This document shows positions 1-5,729 of a stretch of DNA of 18,314 nucleotides, one piece after another; the first letter of the stretch is position 1; each line of letters opens with the position of its first letter. This DNA is from HGM11416 sp045596285. GTDB lineage: Bacteria; Bacillota; Clostridia; Christensenellales; Borkfalkiaceae. The stretch lies in NCBI GenBank assembly GCA_045596285.1, contig JAZOCA010000028.1, positions 1 to 18,314 on the forward strand, read 5' to 3'. Under the pieces are notes generated by a model that was not told the origin of the DNA, searched no databases, and saw only the letters and a program-made list of their open reading frames with translations. The position numbers and the translations under genes are program-made.

Positions 1-33
1 GGCTCACAGAACGACATGGCTACGATCCGACTT
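1..33. other. Untrimmed sequencing adapter (MGI/BGI type), not genomic
   Basis: Read on the minus strand, these 33 bases begin AAGTCGGATCGTAGC and end TTCTGTGAGCC. As I recall it, this is the start of the MGI/BGISEQ read-2 adapter. The topoisomerase reading frame is well conserved up to the PDAT motif and then turns into non-homologous residues exactly where this segment begins. Bases 34-35 (TT on the minus strand) fit the first two bases of the Phe codon expected in the family motif PDxxxF. The segment should be masked. Confidence 0.93.
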
Positions 34-593
34 AATACTGTAGCATCTGGTTTAAAGTGTACAAATGAACCATGTTTTTTTGTTTTCTTCTTAGTATTAA
101 CAAGTGGTGCTTTGGGCATACCTGAGTGAATTTTACCTTTCTTATCTTTATAACTGTAAAACTCCATAAAGTAGGTTGTGTTCTCTTTATAAACTTCAAC
201 CTTAAGCCACTCTGAAAGCGCGTTTGTAACAGCAGCACCTACGCCGTGTAATCCACCGGAATGTTTGTAATTACTTTGGTCGAATTTACCGCCGGCGTGA
301 AGTTGTGTGAATACAACTTGCACTCCTGAAACTTTTGCTACGGGGTGGATATCCGTGGGAATTCCCCTTCCATCGTCTTCAACAGAAACAGATCCATCTG
401 GATGAACTCTTACCTCAACTTTCGTAGCAAACCCGTTAGCCGCTTCATCTATAGCATTATCTACTATTTCCCATAGTATATGATGTAAACCTTTTATGCT
501 GGTAGTACCAATATACATACCGGGGCGTAATCTTACCGCATCTAAACCTTCAAGTATTTTAATGTCGGACGATTTATATTCCATTTTTGCCAT
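34..593 (-). CDS. Type IIA DNA topoisomerase subunit B (GyrB/ParE), N-terminal fragment
   Basis: The ATPase subunit of DNA gyrase or topoisomerase IV, which uses ATP to drive strand passage with a GyrA/ParC partner. About 186 N-terminal residues are present and the gene is cut off by the contig end. The GHKL ATPase motifs are intact: EIVDNAIDEA with the catalytic Glu at residue 42, DDGRGIP at 73-79, and GGLHGVG at 113-119, followed by NALSEWL. The ATG at 593 follows a GGAG site by 7 nt, and a strong promoter lies upstream. GyrB and ParE cannot be separated from this part alone: NALSEWL is somewhat ParE-like, while the N-terminal RPGMYIG and GLHH region fits both. The neighbours are not dnaN/recF, so the usual dnaA-region gyrB location is not supported. 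The last in-frame codons before position 34 are adapter-derived. Confidence 0.93.
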
Positions 594-625
594 ATATACG
601 CTCCAATAACAGTAATTCTTGGTTT

Positions 626-654
626 ATTATACCACTTTTTTTATTTTTAATCAA
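626..654 (-). promoter_or_regulatory. Sigma-A promoter of the gyrB/parE-type gene
   Basis: TTGATT (649-654) and TATAAT (626-631) are separated by 17 bp on the minus strand. The inferred start is near 619, giving a leader of about 25 nt before the ATG at 593. Confidence 0.8.
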
Positions 655-709
655 GATTTTTAAAGGGTGTATACTTAATTATATATATAAATTTAGATAG
701 ATTTTACCA

Positions 710-733
710 TTTGCATGATAATTTTTATGCAAA
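710..733. repeat. Inverted repeat in the gyrB upstream region
   Basis: TTTGCAT (710-716) and ATGCAAA (727-733) flank a 10-nt A/T loop. It lies between the LysM-gene hairpin and the topoisomerase promoter. It could be a second 3'-UTR hairpin or a protein site; nothing else in the sequence decides between these. Confidence 0.45.
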
Positions 734-743
734 AACGAATAAT

Positions 744-768
744 GCCCACGATTTAATATTTCGTGGGC
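744..768 (-). terminator. Probable terminator of the LysM gene
   Basis: An 8-bp stem GCCCACGA/TCGTGGGC with a 9-nt loop lies 27 nt past the LysM stop. On the minus strand it is followed by ATTATTCGTTTTT, an imperfect U-tract, so it is a moderate terminator. The opposite strand has no U-tract. Confidence 0.6.
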
Positions 769-775
769 AAATTAT

Positions 776-795
776 CGTTAATCAATCTATAGACC
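776..795 (-). repeat. Dispersed gene-end repeat, copy 1 (divergent)
   Basis: The minus strand reads GGTCTATAGATTGATTAACG, directly abutting the TAG stop of the LysM gene. It matches the consensus CCTATAGGTYGATTATCGC with a few substitutions. See the finding on six copies. Confidence 0.5.
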
Positions 796-1106
796 TACTT
801 CGGGATTTGTAGAATTTGGTATGGATATAAGTAATTAACTCCATTATAGCGCAATATATCATCTATATCCACACCAAAAGTTTCGCTTAATGATTGTGTG
901 TTATCGCAGGGTTTTACAACGTAATAATAAGGTGTTTTTTGCACTAATAAAAGCGTTCCAACTGCTGGTTCTTTAGTCAGTCCGTTCAAAAGAATAACTC
1001 TGTGCGGACAAAAATTATATTTTTTGCAAGTGTGCAAAAAACCTTCAGTTTCAATTCTAAAAACAATGTTTTCACAATCTTCAAATAAAAATAATAAGTT
1101 CGACAT
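795..1106 (-). CDS. Small tandem LysM-domain protein
   Basis: A 103-aa protein made almost entirely of two LysM-like units, at about residues 20-57 and 61-102. The second is the clearer one: it begins YYVVKPCDN, continues with DIDDILRYNGV and ends YQILQIPK. The first is more degenerate but keeps KKYNF, ILLNGL and the GTLLLV end strand. LysM domains bind N-acetylglucosamine polymers such as peptidoglycan; in spore formers, small LysM proteins often take part in coat or cortex assembly. No signal peptide or membrane segment is visible, so the protein may act inside the cell or mother cell. No Shine-Dalgarno sequence precedes the ATG at 1106, and a promoter -10 lies only about 12 nt upstream. 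Function beyond glycan binding is not inferable. Confidence 0.82.
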   Translation of the reverse strand: MSNLLFLFEDCENIVFRIETEGFLHTCKKYNFCPHRVILLNGLTKEPAVGTLLLVQKTPYYYVVKPCDNTQSLSETFGVDIDDILRYNGVNYLYPYQILQIPK

Positions 1107-1117
1107 ATTACGAATAT

Positions 1118-1146
1118 ATTTTAGTGTATAGAAAATTATTCGTAAA
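1118..1146 (-). promoter_or_regulatory. Candidate promoter of the LysM gene
   Basis: On the minus strand TTTACG (1141-1146) and TAAAAT (1118-1123) are separated by 17 bp. The predicted transcript would start near 1111, only about 5 nt before the ATG. The -35 overlaps the ribosome binding site of the divergent spoVB gene. Confidence 0.5.
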
Positions 1147-1158
1147 GGAAGTGATATT

Positions 1159-2649
1159 ATAAAAAAATTAGCGCAGACGGTAGTAATTGTTACTCTTCTT
1201 TCTTGTATAGAAAGGGGCTTAGGTTTTGTTTATAGGGTGTTTCTTTCTCGCGCAATAGGTGCGGAAGGTATGGGGCTTTATCAAATAGCACTATCTCTTG
1301 TGGGTGTACTTATTACTATTTCCGCTTCAGGTATTCCCATCACGGTATCACGACTTATGATAAAGGAACGAACCGCAAAAAAAATAAACGGCGAAAACAA
1401 AGCCGTTTCAGCGGGAATAATTACAGCTCTAATAGTAAGCGTTACACTATCTGCTTTTTTCTTCACTTTTAAAAGATCTTTAAATTATATTTTTGCTGAT
1501 AGCAGATGCAATGTTTTATTCTTGATTATTTTACCTGGAGTCATCTTAACGTCTATATACGCAGTAATTCGTGGTTTTTTTTGGGGACGAAAAAATTTTT
1601 ACACCTACTCAATCATTGAACTTATGGAAGAAGTCGTTATGATTATTTGCGGAATCGTCTTAATTCGACGGGGTGAAACGATATTGCAAAAATGTATTTA
1701 TGCAAGCGTAGCGGTTTTGTTATCTTATTTATTTTCTTTTACAACCTCTTCTGCTGTTTTTGTCGCAAAAGGTGGAAAACTTATAAATCCGAAGGAAGAA
1801 CTAAAGCCACTAATATCCGCAAGCGTACCCATAACTTTTATGCGTACTGCAAATTCGTTAACCTCATCATTAACAGCATTAATTTTACCCGCCGTACTTA
1901 TCACATGTGGAATAGATAGGCAAACTGCAATCTCTGAATTTGGCGTTATAAGCGGAATGGCTTTACCATTATTATTTATCCCATCCACCCTAATCGGCTC
2001 ATTTTCTCTTGTTTTATCTCCTGAACTTTCTGAAAGTTTCTACAGAAAAAACAACGATAAAATTAGAATTGAAGTTGAAAAATCTCTACTTTACTCTCTA
2101 TTAATTAGCATACTTATCGTTCCCGCCTTCATAGGAACTGGGAACTATTTTGGAGAATTAATTTACGGAAATTCACTAGCGGGGAAATACGTAAGCAAAT
2201 CTGCAATAATGATGATTCCTATGAGTATTACTATAATCTCAACTAGCTTATTGAATTCAATGGGATTTGAGAAAAAAACCTTAAAATATTTTTTAATTGG
2301 TGCGGCATCACTAATTCTATCAATAGTAACTTTACCGCGACTTATCGGAAGTTATGCTTTAATAGTTGGCTATTTGTGTAATTTTACTTATACAGCAATC
2401 ATGAATGTATTACTACTTAAAAAAGTTTGCTGTAATAAACTCAATTTTCCTAAAACCGTGCTAAAATGTATACCTTTATGCATAATTGTATCAATTTTTA
2501 ATTATCTTTTGTTTTGCGTATTAAAAAAGCTAACGCAAGATTTCATTGCAATGATTACATCGATAGCATTAGCCTTAATTGTCATTATAATGTTGTTGTT
2601 TGCTTTTAGAATAATAAGCTGGAAAGAAATCAAAAATATCCGCCTATAG
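1159..2649 (+). CDS. spoVB: SpoVB-like polysaccharide/lipid II flippase (MOP superfamily)
   Basis: A multi-pass membrane protein of the MATE/MOP exporter superfamily. SpoVB members are linked to spore cortex synthesis, probably by moving lipid-linked peptidoglycan precursors across the membrane. Family features are the N-terminal GLGFVYRVFLSRAIGAEGMG, the ASGIPITVSRL segment, RGFFWGRKN, and about 12-14 hydrophobic helices. The first conventional start codon is a GTG at 1237, but starting there would remove the conserved first helix (VVIVTLLSCIERGLGFVYR). The frame is open upstream to a TAG at 1129 and contains no ATG, GTG or TTG. An AAGGAAG site (1145-1151) stands 7 nt before an ATA codon at 1159, followed by KKLAQT, a typical N-terminus. 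I therefore place the start at ATA 1159 (496 aa; ATT at 1156 is possible). The stop TAG lies inside a dispersed repeat, and no terminator separates the gene from convergent folT. Confidence 0.85.
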   Translation: MKKLAQTVVIVTLLSCIERGLGFVYRVFLSRAIGAEGMGLYQIALSLVGVLITISASGIPITVSRLMIKERTAKKINGENKAVSAGIITALIVSVTLSAFFFTFKRSLNYIFADSRCNVLFLIILPGVILTSIYAVIRGFFWGRKNFYTYSIIELMEEVVMIICGIVLIRRGETILQKCIYASVAVLLSYLFSFTTSSAVFVAKGGKLINPKEELKPLISASVPITFMRTANSLTSSLTALILPAVLITCGIDRQTAISEFGVISGMALPLLFIPSTLIGSFSLVLSPELSESFYRKNNDKIRIEVEKSLLYSLLISILIVPAFIGTGNYFGELIYGNSLAGKYVSKSAIMMIPMSITIISTSLLNSMGFEKKTLKYFLIGAASLILSIVTLPRLIGSYALIVGYLCNFTYTAIMNVLLLKKVCCNKLNFPKTVLKCIPLCIIVSIFNYLLFCVLKKLTQDFIAMITSIALALIVIIMLLFAFRIISWKEIKNIRL

Positions 2650-2660
2650 GTCGATTATCA
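2642..2660 (+). repeat. Dispersed gene-end repeat, copy 2
   Basis: CCTATAGGTCGATTATCA, oriented with spoVB. The TAG in its CTATAGG core is the spoVB stop codon. It fills the 15-bp gap before the folT stop. Confidence 0.65.
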
Positions 2661-2664
2661 AGCA

Positions 2665-3264
2665 TTATAAGTATTCTTTTATCCCCTTGATTTTTTTCAA
2701 TGGAATAAAAATTATTACCGTTGCAATCAAATTAATCAACGTATTTGGAAGTTGAGCTCCCGCCCTATATATAAACCACGCATATAAGGTTTGATACTTG
2801 CCCTGAATATACGAAGTATACAACCAAATACCATATGAAGAAAGAATCACGGTACAAATAATATATCCTAATATATAACCTATTACACACGTGATAATAA
2901 ATCTTAAAACTGAAACTCTTTTACTGAATGGTCTACGCAACCCAAAAAGAATACCAGGTATAAAGGCAAGCATTCCATTAGATATCCCTATAATCGGGTT
3001 GTACGCACCATCAACAAAAAGAACCCATCCTAGCAAATCGCCTATGAAGCCAACTGCGAAACCTAAAGGGGCACCAAGTAAATAACCGGAAACAAAATAT
3101 ATTACTAGTACGAAAGAAAACTTAAACTCCGTACCTAAGCGAATTGTTCCATATGAATTAATGACTGCCGAAAGAGCTACAAAAACTGCAGTAAGAACAA
3201 TTTTCATAGTTGGAGTAAGTTTTCTATCCCCAGGCAGAGATTGCTTTGACTTGTTTTCGAACAT
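2665..3264 (-). CDS. folT: ECF transporter S component, folate type (FolT)
   Basis: The substrate-binding membrane subunit of an energy-coupling factor vitamin transporter. It captures folate at the membrane and is powered by a shared EcfA-EcfA'-EcfT module that is not encoded here. The protein is 199 aa with about six hydrophobic helices. The FolT-family core runs GTIRLGTEFKFSF, then GAPLGFAVGFIGDLLGW and NPIIGISNGMLAFIPGILFG. The ATG at 3264 is chosen because GGGAGG (3272-3277) lies 7 nt upstream; the frame stays open to 3387, but that part encodes the structured leader and is not protein-like. A promoter and a THF-type riboswitch precede the gene, which independently supports folate as the substrate. 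The S-component identity is firm; folate specificity is likely. Confidence 0.9.
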   Translation of the reverse strand: MFENKSKQSLPGDRKLTPTMKIVLTAVFVALSAVINSYGTIRLGTEFKFSFVLVIYFVSGYLLGAPLGFAVGFIGDLLGWVLFVDGAYNPIIGISNGMLAFIPGILFGLRRPFSKRVSVLRFIITCVIGYILGYIICTVILSSYGIWLYTSYIQGKYQTLYAWFIYRAGAQLPNTLINLIATVIIFIPLKKIKGIKEYL

Positions 3265-3265
3265 A

Positions 3266-3288
3266 AAAAAACCTCCCATAAATGAGAG
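3266..3288 (-). promoter_or_regulatory. Expression-platform hairpin of the folT leader
   Basis: On the minus strand CTCTCA (3283-3288) pairs with TGGGAG (3273-3278) across a 4-nt loop. This sequesters the folT ribosome binding site GGGAGG and is followed by seven T residues. It could block ribosome binding, act as a short intrinsic terminator, or both. Confidence 0.5.
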
Positions 3289-3314
3289 ATCCGAACTCTG
3301 GCGCTCAAACGCTT

Positions 3315-3422
3315 TAAGCAACGGACCATCACAAAAACCGCAGGTATAAACCCTTTCGTGCGACAAAGATATCCCCTTTATCGCCACTATGCCCTTTCGG
3401 AAACACGCTTTTGTAACTTATT
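3315..3422 (-). ncRNA. Tetrahydrofolate (THF) riboswitch upstream of folT
   Basis: This RNA element lies in the roughly 170-nt folT leader and is expected to bind reduced folate and lower uptake-gene expression. Its order of elements matches the THF family. There is GTG, then a 9-bp stem GCGATAAAG/CTTTGTCGC capped by the loop GGGATAT (3369-3375; family loop GGGATGT). Then come ACGAA, a small stem AGG...CC, TGCGG, and a downstream GTCCG. The loop bases GGAT can pair with GTCC (3323-3326 region), as in the family pseudoknot. ACAAAA/TTTTGT forms a P2-like stem. Differences from the consensus are a weak P1 and an extra segment capped by CCGAAAGG where the family has a short junction. Gene context (folT) supports the call. 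I identified this by eye, without a covariance search. Confidence 0.72.
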
Positions 3423-3440
3423 ACTCATAATTGTATACCT

Positions 3441-3469
3441 ATTTTAATATATCAATATAACTTTGTCAA
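3441..3469 (-). promoter_or_regulatory. Sigma-A promoter of folT
   Basis: A consensus TTGACA (3464-3469) and TAAAAT (3441-3446) are separated by 17 bp on the minus strand. The start is inferred near 3434, just before the riboswitch. Confidence 0.82.
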
Positions 3470-3490
3470 CAATATACATAATAAAAGATA

Positions 3491-3521
3491 AAAAAAGGCG
3501 CGTAGTTTTGCGCCTTTTTTT
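3491..3521 (-). terminator. Terminator of the pcrA-rng operon
   Basis: GGCGC (3497-3501) pairs with GCGCC (3510-3514), flanked by A and T runs that extend the stem. On the minus strand a seven-T tract follows. It lies just past the rng stop and ahead of the folT promoter. Confidence 0.85.
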
Positions 3522-3532
3522 TACAACTAATT

Positions 3533-5020
3533 TTAATACAATAAAATTGCTTTATCTGGTAATTCTAGTACGGGATTATTATCTCCCCTAATTAAGAAGT
3601 GTTCTTGATGGTAGGTTTTATGTGGAATTATATAAATACGCTTATTCGTCCATATTTTTTGTACGTCCTTGCTTAACGCACCCCTTTGCAGTATGTAAGA
3701 CATTATTTCAACGTTTAAATCGACTATCGCACTCGTGAACCCCTCTGCAAATAAATCGAGTAACGCTGCTCTAATCTTAAGAACAATATAATCATTCGAA
3801 AAAATAGCTCCATCGCCTTTACAATAAGGGCACTTCTTTACCATTAACGAAATGCTTTCTTTGCGTTTCTTTTTTCTGGTAAATTCAACTAAACCAAGTT
3901 CATTCATACCAAGGACGTTACACTTTGCTCTATCACCCTTAAGTGCCTCTATAAGCTCATTAACAACACTTTCGCGGTGTTGCTCATTCTCCATGTTAAT
4001 AAAATCTACAACGATAATTCCGCCTATATTTCTTAAACGCACTTGCCTAGCTATTTCTTTAGCTGCAAGCAAATTAGTTTCATACACGGTGGTTTCTAAG
4101 TTATTTATTCCAGTATAACTTCCAGTATTTACGTCTATCGCGGTTAATGCTTCGGTTTTATCTATAACCAAATACGCACCACTAGATAATAACACTTTGT
4201 TACGTAACAAGTTATCTACTTCTTCATCAAGATTAAAATACTGAAACATATCAATTCCCTTTGAATAAAGGGAAACTTTATCTACAACTTCCTTACCTCT
4301 ACGCTGAGCATCAGCCAGTACGTCTTCATACAAAGACTTATCTGCAACGTATATCTTTTCTATCTCAGAAGTATACACATCTCTTAACATACGTACGGCA
4401 AGATTACCTTCAGAATACAGGATATCACCTGATTTTGCTTGTTCAAATTTGTTTATCACGTCTTCATATAAGCCCGTTAGATATTTCGCTTCATCAGCCA
4501 AATCGTTTTCTTTAGCAAATTCCGCTGCTGTTCTAATAACGAAGCCACCTACAAAGTTAAAAGATTTAACAGTATTAGTCAGCCTTTCGCGAATTTCCTC
4601 ATTAGTAATCTTACGAGAAACTCCTATCATCTCAAAATTAGGCATATACACCAAATACCTGCCTGCAAAGGATAAATAAGAACTTAACCTTACACCCTTA
4701 GAGCCAAAAGGGTCTTTTGTTGCTTGAACAATAATTTCATCTCCTGGTTTTAAGTTTAAAGTTGTAGGTATATCTATTTGAACGTCTGTTTTATCGGCCA
4801 ACATATCATCTACGTATAAATATCCGTTTTTTTCTAAACCGACGTTGACGAACGCAGCTTGCATTCCATCTAAAACGTTTTCAACTATCCCTTTATATAC
4901 ACTACCGACAACAACTTTAGAATTTTTCTTTTCAATATGATATTCTAATAATTTATTATCTTCAGCAAGTGCTGCAATTATGTTTCCACCATAACTGTCA
5001 ACGTAAATATTTTTAGACAT
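3533..5020 (-). CDS. rng: Ribonuclease G/E family endoribonuclease
   Basis: A cytoplasmic single-strand endoribonuclease for rRNA maturation and mRNA turnover. It is 495 aa, the RNase G-like catalytic core without the long RNase E scaffold tail. Domains: S1-like RNA binding at about 35-120 (VGSVYKGIVENVLDGMQAAF), an RNase H-like/DNase I-like catalytic region with metal-binding Asp296 (AIDVNTGSYTG) and Asp339 (IIVVDFINM), and a zinc-link CPYCKG at 397-402. The ATG at 5020 has AAGGGA upstream. It is the last gene of the minus-strand operon, 85 bp after the TIGR03936 gene, and a strong terminator follows at once. In many Clostridia this gene leads into rplU and rpmA, which are absent here. Confidence 0.95.
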   Translation of the reverse strand: MSKNIYVDSYGGNIIAALAEDNKLLEYHIEKKNSKVVVGSVYKGIVENVLDGMQAAFVNVGLEKNGYLYVDDMLADKTDVQIDIPTTLNLKPGDEIIVQATKDPFGSKGVRLSSYLSFAGRYLVYMPNFEMIGVSRKITNEEIRERLTNTVKSFNFVGGFVIRTAAEFAKENDLADEAKYLTGLYEDVINKFEQAKSGDILYSEGNLAVRMLRDVYTSEIEKIYVADKSLYEDVLADAQRRGKEVVDKVSLYSKGIDMFQYFNLDEEVDNLLRNKVLLSSGAYLVIDKTEALTAIDVNTGSYTGINNLETTVYETNLLAAKEIARQVRLRNIGGIIVVDFINMENEQHRESVVNELIEALKGDRAKCNVLGMNELGLVEFTRKKKRKESISLMVKKCPYCKGDGAIFSNDYIVLKIRAALLDLFAEGFTSAIVDLNVEIMSYILQRGALSKDVQKIWTNKRIYIIPHKTYHQEHFLIRGDNNPVLELPDKAILLY

Positions 5021-5080
5021 ATGTTCCCTTCTGACGTAAAAATTTAAACTTAATAAATAATAAAAGATCGTATGTAATCA

Positions 5081-5100
5081 CGTTTAATCGTGCTATAGCC
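5081..5100 (-). repeat. Dispersed gene-end repeat, copy 3 (divergent)
   Basis: The minus strand reads GGCTATAGCACGATTAAACG, starting 5 nt past the TAA of the TIGR03936 gene. It keeps CTATAG and CGATTA but is the most degenerate copy. Confidence 0.4.
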
Positions 5101-5105
5101 CCTCT

Positions 5106-5729
5106 TTATGATAAAGATAAAAGATATTCCTCAAACGTTTTTTCATTTACAAAACAATTTGTTTTTACAACCTCAACAAAATCTTGGCCACCATATAAAG
5201 AAATCAATTCGTTTGCGAACAAATCAGGACGCAAGCCTTCGTTTCCAAAGCCTAAAACAGCAATTAACAAATCGTCTTTCCACTGTAAATCAAAAATCTT
5301 ATTTCTAACCTCTTTTCTCTCGCCTTTTTTGTTTGTAAACTCAAATCGCTCAGCTGATAAAACTTTATCAACGTCAAACTTATTTACACCTTTAATAACA
5401 TAACTTGCTCTATTAATTACACCGGCAACGCTTACCTTTTTGCTTACTGAAGTCGAAAAACTACATTCTACCCCTTTAAAAGAAAATTTATTAAATAATC
5501 GTTTAAACTCATCCGCATCTATTTCGCTTTCCACAAGACAAAATTCCGCATGAGAAATAACTCCAACTGCAATAGGAGCAGACATATATATATTCATATG
5601 CGGATTAAAACCCTTTGAATAGGAAGTTTCTATACCCGTTCTTTTTATTATTCTATTTAGGTGACGCAACATATCAAGATGTGATAGGTATTCCGCGCCA
5701 TCTTTTTTTGTATATTTAAAAACTATCAT
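5106..5729 (-). CDS. TIGR03936 family (DUF2344) radical SAM-associated protein
   Basis: A 207-aa protein of the family encoded next to, or fused with, TIGR03960 radical SAM proteins. Hallmarks are SHLDMLRHLNRIIKRTG near the N-terminus and SYSKGFNPHMNIYMSAPIAV. Biochemical function is not established; it is thought to partner the radical SAM enzyme, possibly in tRNA or ribosome modification. Start choice: the frame opens with a GTG at 5741, but the ATG at 5729 overlaps the upstream TGA in an ATGA arrangement (5726-5729) and has AGGTG 9 nt before it, so translational coupling to TIGR03960 is likely. The family N-terminus also begins about there. Confidence 0.9.
   Translation of the reverse strand: MIVFKYTKKDGAEYLSHLDMLRHLNRIIKRTGIETSYSKGFNPHMNIYMSAPIAVGVISHAEFCLVESEIDADEFKRLFNKFSFKGVECSFSTSVSKKVSVAGVINRASYVIKGVNKFDVDKVLSAERFEFTNKKGERKEVRNKIFDLQWKDDLLIAVLGFGNEGLRPDLFANELISLYGGQDFVEVVKTNCFVNEKTFEEYLLSLS

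Noticed and set aside
1099..1105. Single Spo0A-box-like TGTCGAA at the LysM start, with another at 16528-16534
   Set aside because: Single heptamers at chance frequency that are part of coding sequence (M-S-N and G-F-D codons); unlike 12302-12318 they have no spaced partner.
1103..1132. Possible sigma-E promoter for spoVB (ACATATT then TGTATAGA)
   Set aside because: The -10 match is poor and the -35 is a common A/T string; the idea fits a sporulation gene but the sequence does not support it.
3265..3387. N-terminal extension of FolT to an ATG at 3387 (41 more residues)
   Set aside because: The segment is the riboswitch and platform RNA; the extra residues are not like the family, and the best ribosome binding site precedes 3264.
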